Shown here piece by piece: positions 5,706 to 11,119 of a stretch of 11,254 nt of DNA. The translations under genes were made by a program, and so were the position numbers. Every line of letters begins with the position of its first letter. Within the stretch, counting starts at the first letter, position 1. Source of the stretch: Dehalococcoidia bacterium (GTDB taxonomy: Bacteria; Chloroflexota; Dehalococcoidia; SZUA-161); assembly GCA_020344295.1 (NCBI GenBank), contig CP070819.1, positions 1,742,567-1,753,820 of the forward strand, in the 5' to 3' direction. A model generated the notes under the pieces. The model was not told where the DNA came from, made no database searches, and was given only the letters and a program-made list of their open reading frames with translations.

Positions 5706-7712
5706 CTAAATAAACCTTCCGATCCAATGGCCGTCGCGGTTGGCATCGCCCATATCGTGCGGGTTGCGCGCTTCACCTATTTTGTAGAGTTCCTTTACCT
5801 TGCCTTCGAGCTCGTTATACAACTGATCATTTGGCATCTTTCCGGTCGTCAGCACCACCGTATCGATATCGGTAATTTCTCTCGTTTCCATCGTGTGTAT
5901 GTTGAGGACGGTAGCTGTCTTATCCTGGATCATGACAAGGAATGTCTCCATACTGACTTTTACGCCCTTACCGAGTATTCGGGGCATTATGTGGAGGTAG
6001 GTCACGTCCATTTGCAGGTCCAGAGCAACAGGTAGAGGACAGATCAGCTCAACCTGGCAGCCCTGATCCGCCATTAATTCGGCGACCGCACGGGGAATGA
6101 TATCGCCTCTTGTATCCCAGATGATAGCCTTCTTCCCGATATCCAGGGTCCCCTCTGTTATACCCCTCACTATTTCGTCTGCAGAGTAGACATTGTCCTG
6201 CTGCCAGCCGGCAACCTCCATATGGCTTCCGCCGAAGTAACCGTTGCGCATCCATGTAGATCCGGCAGCGACAACAACGACGTCCGGATTAACATCGAGT
6301 ATCATCTGTGCGGTGGCCTCGGTGCCCGTGATGACTCTAACGCCCGCCTGCGGTAGCTGCAGCTTCTGCCACCGGATAAGGCCTCCCATCTCCTCCCTGC
6401 CCGGCAGTCTCTCTGCAAGCAGCGCCTGTCCTCCCAGCTCCTTCTCCTTTTCATATATTGTTACATCGTGACCCTTGAGCGCGGCAACCCGGGCGGCCTC
6501 CATTCCCGAAGGGCCGCCACCGACAACCACAACCTTCTTTTTCTCAGGTGCCTGCCTGATGCTTGAATTGCCCCCACCCCAGCCCTGCCACTCCATACCG
6601 ATGGTGGGATTCGCTACGCATCTGATAGGAACACCCTGAAACATGAACTTGATGCAGTTCAAATTACAGCCCATGCAGGGCCGGATATCGTCCAGCCTGC
6701 CCTCACGGGCCTTGTTCGGCAGCTCGGGATCAGCGATGAGCGCTCTAGCCATAGCTATCATATCACACTTGCCTTCGGCAAGAGCCTGCTCCGCGATCAG
6801 GGGGTCGTTAATTCTGCCTACTGCGATAACAGGGATATTCTTTGCTACCTCCTTGACCTGCTCCACTGCGTACAGCTGGTAGGCAGGGGGTAGATACAAA
6901 GGGCCGAAGTACATGTGCATGGTCTGCGTCTCTCGCGCGATACCTGCAATTATGAAGTCGACCTTCTTATCTCTATCGAGCATTCTCATGAGCTCAACGC
7001 CATCTTCGGGCACGATCGAGCCCGGAAGCAGGTCATCGACGGTTAGCGTGTAGCCGATCGTCTTGTCGGGTCCGACGACCTTCCTCAGCGTGTCGATGGT
7101 CTCCATGAGCAGTCTCGCCCGGTTCTCAAGTCTACCGCCGTATTCGTCGGAACGCTTGTTGATGGTTGCGGACCGAAAGTCGGCTACCCACCCGGAATGG
7201 TTGTGGACGTCGACGCCATCGAATCCGGCTTCCATCAGGTTCTCAGCGCATACGGCCATATATTTGAGATATTCCTCAATATCTTCCTTGGTGATGGCTG
7301 ACCACATCTGGTCACCGAAATTGCAGTCGGGTACCACCGAGGGACCGATCCTGCTGCCCAGTGAAGAGGAGTACCACTGAAAGCTCACCCTGGCGCCGTA
7401 TTCATGAACACCATCGGCGATCTTCTTCATCTGGGGGATGATCTCTTTCTTCCACGTATACACCTGCCTGTCATAATGCCCCCCATTGGGCTTCATGTAC
7501 ATGGGGTCACGGGGCATGTTGTAACCGATGGACATGGCTACCCATCCGGCACCGCCTTTTGCCTTCTCGATCTCATAGTATACGTACTCATCGGTGGGAA
7601 TTCCCTGCTCCGCCATCATGGGGCCGTGGTGCGCGCACATTACCCTGTTCTTCACCGTGTAAGGCCCGATCTCGATAGGTGAGAATAAATATTTGAATTG
7701 CTGGGCGCCCAT
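5706..7712 (-). CDS. FMN/4Fe-4S/FAD enoate reductase-like flavoenzyme (2,4-dienoyl-CoA reductase / trimethylamine dehydrogenase family)
   Basis: A 668-residue flavoenzyme close to the length of FadH (about 670). It has an Old Yellow Enzyme-type FMN TIM barrel (about 8-335, starting LFSPIEIGPYTVKNRV), four cluster cysteines at 346, 349, 353 and 365 (CMGCNLNC, then RCVANP), and a dinucleotide-binding fold starting VVVVGGGPSG with Gly398-Gly403. The second nucleotide fold reads IIWDTRGDIIPRAVAELM without a GxGxxG, resembling the ADP-binding region of trimethylamine dehydrogenase more than the NADPH site of FadH. FadH-type enzymes pass electrons from NAD(P)H through FAD and the cluster to FMN to reduce C=C bonds. 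Here the segment carrying the FadH proton-donor Tyr reads HNHSGWVADFRS (His170, His172, Trp175), and the FadH His252 position appears to be Glu261 (GIARE), so the substrate is probably different. AAGGAGGT close before the ATG fixes the start. The HARE-HTH gene lies 77 bases upstream on the same strand. Confidence 0.9.
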   Translation of the reverse strand: MGAQQFKYLFSPIEIGPYTVKNRVMCAHHGPMMAEQGIPTDEYVYYEIEKAKGGAGWVAMSIGYNMPRDPMYMKPNGGHYDRQVYTWKKEIIPQMKKIADGVHEYGARVSFQWYSSSLGSRIGPSVVPDCNFGDQMWSAITKEDIEEYLKYMAVCAENLMEAGFDGVDVHNHSGWVADFRSATINKRSDEYGGRLENRARLLMETIDTLRKVVGPDKTIGYTLTVDDLLPGSIVPEDGVELMRMLDRDKKVDFIIAGIARETQTMHMYFGPLYLPPAYQLYAVEQVKEVAKNIPVIAVGRINDPLIAEQALAEGKCDMIAMARALIADPELPNKAREGRLDDIRPCMGCNLNCIKFMFQGVPIRCVANPTIGMEWQGWGGGNSSIRQAPEKKKVVVVGGGPSGMEAARVAALKGHDVTIYEKEKELGGQALLAERLPGREEMGGLIRWQKLQLPQAGVRVITGTEATAQMILDVNPDVVVVAAGSTWMRNGYFGGSHMEVAGWQQDNVYSADEIVRGITEGTLDIGKKAIIWDTRGDIIPRAVAELMADQGCQVELICPLPVALDLQMDVTYLHIMPRILGKGVKVSMETFLVMIQDKTATVLNIHTMETREITDIDTVVLTTGKMPNDQLYNELEGKVKELYKIGEARNPHDMGDANRDGHWIGRFI

Positions 7713-7726
7713 AGATACCTCCTTAC

Positions 7727-7766
7727 TAATCCTTATATATTGGATTTCAGTTATTTAACGAAGATA
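7727..7766 (-). promoter_or_regulatory. Weak candidate promoter of the flavoenzyme gene
   Basis: In the 77-base gap the minus strand has a TATATA -10-like box 17 bases after TTCGTT, a poor -35 match. The gene may be expressed from here, by read-through from the HARE-HTH gene, or both. Confidence 0.25.
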
Positions 7767-7789
7767 GATATGTGGATTCCCAGATGTGG

Positions 7790-8434
7790 CTAGTTCTTCC
7801 CGTAGCAAATCCCAGAGGCAAAGAGACTGGCCTGGTTCCAGGGCTGAGTCAGGAGTATTTCCTGACTGCCCGGCCGTTTATTTCTGACCACTTCGTCCAT
7901 GTTTTCCGTGGGGCCATCGATAAGGATGTCAGCGGCCTTGGTGCTGCGCACCCGCCAGGTTGACAGAGCATACGTGCCCCGCTTTTTGGTGCGTTTGAAC
8001 CGATTGTCTCTGCTCATCCGGGACAGCAGGGTCGCCGCCGGATTCACGCCGGGGATGTAGATGTTTCTGTCCTGCAGGATGGCAGCTATTTCCTTGTAGT
8101 GCAGAGGCTGTTGTATCTCTTCGAGCAGATTGAAAGCGGCGTCCATTATGGATATATTCTCAATGATAGGTGGTATTGCGCTAGTCTGGCAGCCTTCGAA
8201 CCGGAGAAGTGCCTCGACGTGATACAGTGCATCCTCCAAGGGCTTTTTCTGCGCCTGCAGCTGCTCCAGGCGCAGGGTATATTCTTTACGTAATTGGGCG
8301 ATTACGGCGTCGAGTTCTTTCAAACCTCTAGTCAGGTCCGCCCGTTTCAGCAGGAGTGCATCTTGCATGTCCGTTTGAGCGTTAGAACCACCTGATTGCT
8401 CCTCGGAGATACGGTTCCGGCGGGTTTTCGCCAT
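7790..8434 (-). CDS. Coiled-coil protein with a HARE-HTH winged-helix domain
   Basis: A 214-residue protein. Residues 25-80 form a long heptad-rich helix (LKRADLTRGLKELDAVIAQL and onward), a probable dimerisation coiled coil. Residues 95-160 match the HARE-HTH fold known from the RNA polymerase delta subunit, ASXL proteins and restriction systems: SIMDAAFNLLEEIQQPLHYK, EIAAILQDRNIYIPG, then LLSRMSRDNRFKRTKKRGTY, where the basic wing is Lys147-Arg152. The C-terminal 50 residues show no recognisable domain. The basic N-terminus (KTRRNR) also fits DNA binding. I infer a transcription or chromosome-associated regulator rather than an enzyme. A strong promoter with a large near-palindrome on the transcription start lies just upstream and suggests autoregulation. 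AGGAAGG about six bases before the ATG supports the start. The flavoenzyme gene follows, so it is a candidate target or operon partner. Confidence 0.85.
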   Translation of the reverse strand: MAKTRRNRISEEQSGGSNAQTDMQDALLLKRADLTRGLKELDAVIAQLRKEYTLRLEQLQAQKKPLEDALYHVEALLRFEGCQTSAIPPIIENISIMDAAFNLLEEIQQPLHYKEIAAILQDRNIYIPGVNPAATLLSRMSRDNRFKRTKKRGTYALSTWRVRSTKAADILIDGPTENMDEVVRNKRPGSQEILLTQPWNQASLFASGICYGKN

Positions 8435-8456
8435 TCAGCCCTTCCTCATGCCAGCA

Positions 8457-8485
8457 ATGCGTATCATACGATGTATCATACGCAT
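8457..8485. promoter_or_regulatory. 29-base near-palindrome over the start of transcription (candidate operator)
   Basis: Outer arms ATGCGTAT and ATACGCAT are perfect complements and enclose a nearly symmetric centre. The element also contains GTATCATACG twice (8461-8470 and 8473-8482), a 12-base period, and each copy lies within or close to an 11-base palindrome CGTAT-C-ATACG (the second starts with T). It covers roughly +1 to +26 of the HARE-HTH transcript and ends 22 bases before the start codon, a position where a bound dimer would block transcription. It could also act as an RNA hairpin in the leader. Confidence 0.6.
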
Positions 8486-8488
8486 CTT

Positions 8489-8517
8489 TTAATACCATAA
8501 ATGCATGATCTTGTCAA
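8489..8517 (-). promoter_or_regulatory. Consensus promoter of the HARE-HTH gene
   Basis: On the minus strand: perfect -35 TTGACA (8512-8517), 17-base spacer, and -10 TATTAA (8489-8494) preceded by TGG (8495-8497), an extended -10. The predicted start is near 8482, at the edge of the palindrome below. Confidence 0.7.
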
Positions 8518-8603
8518 TAACAGGCTAGCTGAAAATGGATCAGTCTGGTATGTGATGAAAGGTTATCAAGGCCGTAAAGAGTGCAAAGGGGACACGAGCT
8601 TCA

Positions 8604-9239
8604 TTAAAGCATATTGGTGAAGATTCGGAATATGACGTTGATGAAGATGTGAATTATCACGGCGGGAAGAAATGAATTACCCCGATAGGCCACATACCCC
8701 AGATAGATACCCATAGGTATGGTGCTGAGGGTCTCCAGCTCCGGTTTACCTAGGTGCAGTAATACGAATGGCACAATCTGGATAAGAATGCTTGCTTCCT
8801 TGAACCTGTCTTTCAGCCCGAACAGCAGATAGCCGCGGAGCAGGAATTCCCAAGCTGTAAGATATACTATGATCCTGGGTAAGTAGCTCCCGATGTCGAA
8901 ACTGCTGAGTGAATAATATGTATTGAGCGAGTCAACTTTCGAGAATGCGAACAGCAAGGGGCAGGCGATAAGGCATGTAACTGCCACATATACCCCCCAT
9001 AGTCGCCAGTCTCCCAGGCGCAATCCGAAATTCAGGGGATTCCTGCGCATGAGCAGCAGGATCACGACCAGGGGCAGGGCAGCATAGAAAACCGCCGCGT
9101 CCGTCCATGATTCGCTGAAGGAATGATAGCGCGCGAGAGCCAGAAACAGGACAGATGAGCAAATTACGAGGATTTCTCGCTGGTTTTGCGCTATCTGATA
9201 TTTTATGACGCTAAGCTCTCTCCGGAGCAGACCGGGCAT
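8604..9239 (-). CDS. CPBP-family (CAAX protease-like) intramembrane metalloprotease
   Basis: An integral membrane protein of 211 residues with about six or seven hydrophobic segments. The three CPBP/Rce1 motifs are in order near the C-terminal half: WExxxRG (Glu131, Arg135; WEFLLRGYLL), FxxxH (Phe158, His162; PFVLLHLG) and HxxxN (His197, Asn201; IIHIFINV). Motif 1 is usually EExxxR; the first Glu is Trp here, as in some CPBP branches. Bacterial members are implicated in membrane proteolysis and bacteriocin self-immunity; this one has no bacteriocin gene beside it. An ATG at 9251 is also in frame, but it has no ribosome site, while GGAGAGG lies directly before the ATG at 9239, so I prefer the shorter form. 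Transcribed from its own extended -10 promoter. Confidence 0.85.
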   Translation of the reverse strand: MPGLLRRELSVIKYQIAQNQREILVICSSVLFLALARYHSFSESWTDAAVFYAALPLVVILLLMRRNPLNFGLRLGDWRLWGVYVAVTCLIACPLLFAFSKVDSLNTYYSLSSFDIGSYLPRIIVYLTAWEFLLRGYLLFGLKDRFKEASILIQIVPFVLLHLGKPELETLSTIPMGIYLGYVAYRGNSFLPAVIIHIFINVIFRIFTNML

Positions 9240-9267
9240 TGTCCTCTCCATGGATTAATCTCAATGA

Positions 9268-9299
9268 GGCCTAAGGGCAAAACAGGTAGCCTTATGGCC
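9268..9299. promoter_or_regulatory. Hairpin in the leader of the CPBP protease gene
   Basis: Arms GGCCTAAGG (9268-9276) and CCTTATGGCC (9290-9299) pair over nine bases with one bulged base and a 13-base loop. There is no T-run on either side, so it is not a standard terminator. It falls at the predicted 5' end of the protease transcript, downstream of the small acidic-protein gene. The rest of 9311-9418 shows nothing I can name. Confidence 0.3.
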
Positions 9300-9301
9300 C
9301 T

Positions 9302-9310
9302 ATCATACCA
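9302..9310 (-). promoter_or_regulatory. Extended -10 promoter of the CPBP protease gene
   Basis: Minus strand TGGTATGAT: TGG at 9308-9310 and TATGAT at 9302-9307 (five of six). An 18-base spacer leads to TTCACT (four of six) as a possible -35. Transcription would start near 9295. Confidence 0.45.
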
Positions 9311-9418
9311 TCCCATAATGTCTACAGTGAAGCTGGCTTTGCATCATGCGCCTAGACGGATAAAGGTCGGACGAAGGCATTTGGGGTAAGGACGTGTTTC
9401 GACAGCGGGTATGGATAT

Positions 9419-9649
9419 CTAGTCTTCTTCGAAGGCTTTCAGTATGGTCTCAGGTATCATACTGCAGTTCGAGGTATCCATCCCCTCGAAGTTTCCGAGA
9501 AGCACCTGGCAGTCTATGAGGAACGCCATAAGCGTGGTAAAGTCGGGGAACTGTACCAAGCCCTGGGCCGGACCTCTCACGGTGAGGAAGATATACTCGT
9601 CCTCGGACTTGTAGACCTCGACGTTCAGATCCATATCACTGATGCTCAT
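9419..9649 (-). CDS. Small acidic hypothetical protein
   Basis: A 76-residue acidic protein that I do not recognise. It begins with an amphipathic beta-rich part (LNVEVYKSEDEYIFLTVRGP) followed by a helix (TTLMAFLIDCQVLLGNF) and an acidic end (LKAFEED). It has two cysteines (47 and 62) that are not in a metal-binding pattern, and no signal peptide. The ribosome site is AGGAA about nine bases before the ATG. An in-frame ATG five codons later is the alternative start. No clear promoter was found in the gap upstream. Confidence 0.6.
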   Translation of the reverse strand: MSISDMDLNVEVYKSEDEYIFLTVRGPAQGLVQFPDFTTLMAFLIDCQVLLGNFEGMDTSNCSMIPETILKAFEED

Positions 9650-9911
9650 GGTTGCGTATTCCTGCTATATAGTACAGATTAGCGGAAATGGATACCAGTG
9701 CCAATCACCCAATAATACTTAACAATACCGTACTTTTTTCCCCTATAGGCTATTGTGCACGGCTTTGAGTACACGAAGTAGGAAGTGAGATGAAGATTAA
9801 AAAAGGGATTGAGGGACTACTGGTATTACGGACGGGATTGCAATCCGAAACTGAGAGACCATCTGCGCCGGAGGACAGCCCAGTTGGCCTTCAGCTTGCA
9901 GGCTGGCTGAT
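9650..9911. other. Mostly non-coding stretch upstream of the acidic-protein gene
   Basis: Holds a possible 41-codon plus-strand gene (9790-9915, listed separately), a perfect 12-base palindrome GGATTGCAATCC (9835-9846) and an AT-rich segment (about 9705-9760) with TTAACA and TATAGG spaced 19 bases apart on the plus strand, a poor promoter match. Confidence 0.35.
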
Positions 9912-9915
9912 TTAG
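9790..9915 (+). CDS. Possible 41-residue plus-strand small protein
   Basis: ATG at 9790 with AGGA six bases upstream, running to a TAG at 9913-9915. The product starts MKIKKGIEGLLVLRTG and ends GLQLAGWLI; it has no known motif. A seven-base hairpin followed by CTTTCCTT starts at the stop codon, which is the arrangement of a small independent gene. It overlaps the 3' end of the zinc-ribbon gene on the other strand by four bases. At this length the frame could be chance. Confidence 0.28.
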   Translation: MKIKKGIEGLLVLRTGLQSETERPSAPEDSPVGLQLAGWLI

Positions 9916-10085
9916 AGCTGCTGGACCAGCTCTCTTTCCTTGTCGCTCTTCGCCGGTCTATTTGTGCCTTGTCGGCACCTATGACAAAGGTGGTCCGTCT
10001 GATCGCTTTTCAGATCGCCAGACCACACCGAGTACTTGGCCCCGCACACCGCGCAGGTTTCAAGTAACCATTTCGATCGTTTCAT
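9912..10085 (-). CDS. 57-residue zinc-ribbon protein
   Basis: A small gene: ATG at 10085-10083, TAA at 9914-9912. The protein has two CxxC knuckles, Cys11/Cys14 (CAVCG) and Cys34/Cys37 (CHRC), 19 residues apart, the layout of a zinc ribbon, followed by a charged tail ending KERELVQQL. AGGAGG lies eight bases before the ATG. It follows the 66-residue gene after 17 bases on the same strand, so the two are surely co-transcribed. Small zinc ribbons of this kind bind nucleic acid or protein partners; no specific family is recognised. The four Cys in ribbon spacing plus the strong ribosome site are why I take it as real despite its length. Confidence 0.7.
   Translation of the reverse strand: MKRSKWLLETCAVCGAKYSVWSGDLKSDQTDHLCHRCRQGTNRPAKSDKERELVQQL
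9914..9940 (+). terminator. Possible intrinsic terminator at the end of the 41-codon frame
   Basis: AGAGCTG (9914-9920) and CAGCTCT (9927-9933) form a seven-base stem with a six-base loop, followed by CTTTCCTT, an imperfect T-run. On the other strand the same bases encode the C-terminus of the zinc-ribbon protein, so the symmetry may be incidental. Confidence 0.25.
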
Positions 10086-10102
10086 AGAAATCGCCTCCTG
10101 AA

Positions 10103-10303
10103 TTAGATTCCATTCGCTTCGGCGTACTCGCCTCTTTCGCCGTGGCCGTACTCGGCGATAATAGTGAGCAGGCCCCTGGCCAGGCGCAGCCCCTCCGCTT
10201 TGCCGGCCAGATAAGCTTTCCTCTGATTGTCCCGGTTTCGCTGTGACTGTCTATCCGTCTTCTCGGCATATTTCTCCAATATCTCGGTTAACATCTCTTC
10301 CAT
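10103..10303 (-). CDS. 66-residue charged helical protein, first gene of the small operon
   Basis: An unrecognised protein that looks almost wholly alpha-helical: MEEMLTEILEKYAEKTDR, then a basic stretch (RQSQRNRDNQRKAY), then LAGKAEGLRLARGLLTIIAE and a glycine-containing acidic end. The mix of acidic N-terminus and basic middle could suit protein or nucleic-acid binding, but nothing is diagnostic. GGAGGG lies eight bases before the ATG. A leader of about 127 bases with repeats and a long dyad separates it from its promoter, and the zinc-ribbon gene follows after 17 bases. A shifted minus-strand frame over the same bases (10060-10269) has no such ribosome site and gives an Arg/Ser/Pro-rich product, so I reject it. 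Confidence 0.65.
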   Translation of the reverse strand: MEEMLTEILEKYAEKTDRQSQRNRDNQRKAYLAGKAEGLRLARGLLTIIAEYGHGERGEYAEANGI

Positions 10304-10359
10304 TTTCTGTTCCCTCCGCCCGGTGTCCTGCGGTGTTTGTAGTTACTGACTGTATTGTT

Positions 10360-10456
10360 GGACTTATGGACTGTATATGATCCTTAATATTAGTATAATA
10401 TTAACATATAGTCCGAATAATAACAAGGACTATTGGACTTGTACCACTTTCAGTCC
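10360..10456. repeat. Cluster of GGACT/AGTCC elements around the promoter and leader
   Basis: Six copies: GGACT at 10360-10364, 10368-10372, 10427-10431 and 10435-10439, and the inverted AGTCC at 10410-10414 and 10452-10456. The forward copies form two identical pairs GGACT-N3-GGACT (eight-base period), 67 bases apart. They bracket the -10 box, lie in the spacer and flank the leader dyad, which is what a set of operator half-sites would look like. A nine-base inverted repeat TTGTACCAC (10439-10447) / GTGGTACAA (10486-10494) overlaps the same promoter. Confidence 0.6.
10368..10414. promoter_or_regulatory. Nested dyad in the leader of the small operon
   Basis: The core is a perfect inverted repeat, arms TTAATATTA (10384-10392) and TAATATTAA (10396-10404) around GTA. 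Outside it, GGACT...ATAT (10368-10378) pairs with ATATAGTCC (10406-10414). The whole falls at about +17 to +63 of the minus-strand transcript, so it could fold into a long RNA stem as well as serve as a protein site on DNA. There is no T-run after it on the minus strand, so it is not a standard terminator. The rest of 10457-10534 up to the methyltransferase stop shows no gene. Confidence 0.55.
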
Positions 10457-10466
10457 ACTTTGTCAA
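10438..10466 (-). promoter_or_regulatory. Consensus promoter of the small two-gene operon
   Basis: Minus strand TTGACA (10461-10466), 17-base spacer, TACAAG (10438-10443) preceded by TGG (10444-10446). Transcription would start near 10431. An AGTCC/GGACT element lies inside the spacer (10452-10456), and two more overlap the -10 box and start (10427-10439). Confidence 0.68.
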
Positions 10467-10534
10467 GACCCTTGGAGGACGGATTGTGGTACAAAGCTAG
10501 GAAGAGTAGGCGGATAGGGATGGAATGACGCTAT

Positions 10535-11107
10535 TTAGCAGCCGCTGAACGCCTGAGGTACGCGGTATACGAAAATGATATCATCCAGCCGTCCTTCCTG
10601 GATTGAAAGGCTGTGCGTATCCAATTCGCCTTCCGCTTGCCAGCCGTTCATGGGGAACAGATAGCTCACAATTCTGGTATCGGCCCTGGTGCATTGTTCC
10701 AGTTTCGGTCTCAGGATATCATTCGTTTCGTTTCCCAGATACAGGGTTATGACTGAGGCGTCGGACAGGTCAGCATCGAACAAATCGCCGTTAATTATTC
10801 TTATGCGTTCCTCCAGGTGTGCCTCTCTGATCTGCTTTGCTGCAATGTTACACAGGTCCTCCCTGATCTCATAGCCGACGGCTTGTCTGGCTCCAAATTC
10901 TTCAACGGCTGCGAATAATATGCGACCATCGCCGGAGCCCAGATCATACACCACGTCGTCCGAGCCAACCTGAGCTCTATGCAGAATTTCTCGTATGATC
11001 TCTACCGGTGTGCCGGCCCATTCGACGAAGTGCAATTTCCGCTCCGAGTTGACGTTATTAAAACCGAAGGTGATTATATTGTTGCCTTGCCCATTATTGT
11101 ACGACAT
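10535..11107 (-). CDS. Class I SAM-dependent methyltransferase (unknown substrate)
   Basis: A 190-residue Rossmann-type methyltransferase. Motif I DLGSGDGRI is at 55-63, the acidic residue after the second strand is Glu80 (AVGYEIRED), the motif II/III region is RIRIINGDLFDADL (102-114), and the motif IV strand is ASVITLYLGNETN with no catalytic NPPY-type sequence, so it is unlikely to be an N6-adenine or glutamine methyltransferase. HFVEWAGTPVEIIREIL before motif I and the LRPKLEQC...RIVSYLFPMNGW part resemble a widespread family of small methyltransferases distantly like DOT1; its substrates are not known to me. The N-terminal 25 residues are Asn/Gly-rich. A TTG at 11119, four codons upstream with AAGGA close before it, is an alternative start; I chose the ATG, which lacks a ribosome site, so the start is uncertain. 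Confidence 0.85.
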   Translation of the reverse strand: MSYNNGQGNNIITFGFNNVNSERKLHFVEWAGTPVEIIREILHRAQVGSDDVVYDLGSGDGRILFAAVEEFGARQAVGYEIREDLCNIAAKQIREAHLEERIRIINGDLFDADLSDASVITLYLGNETNDILRPKLEQCTRADTRIVSYLFPMNGWQAEGELDTHSLSIQEGRLDDIIFVYRVPQAFSGC

Positions 11108-11119
11108 ATTCTTTAGCAA

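Noticed and set aside
8501..8620. Plus-strand 39-codon frame starting MHDLVNNRLAENG
   Set aside because: No ribosome site, lies over the HARE-HTH promoter on the other strand and runs into the protease 3' end; likely chance, although its composition looks protein-like.
10060..10269. Minus-strand open frame of 69 codons overlapping the 66-residue gene
   Set aside because: Shifted frame with an Arg/Ser/Pro-rich product and no ribosome site; the 66-residue and zinc-ribbon genes together explain the same bases.
10486..10496. Plus-strand extended -10 look-alike (GTGGTACAAAG)
   Set aside because: No -35 at the right distance and no plus-strand gene downstream; better read as one arm of the inverted repeat with 10439-10447.
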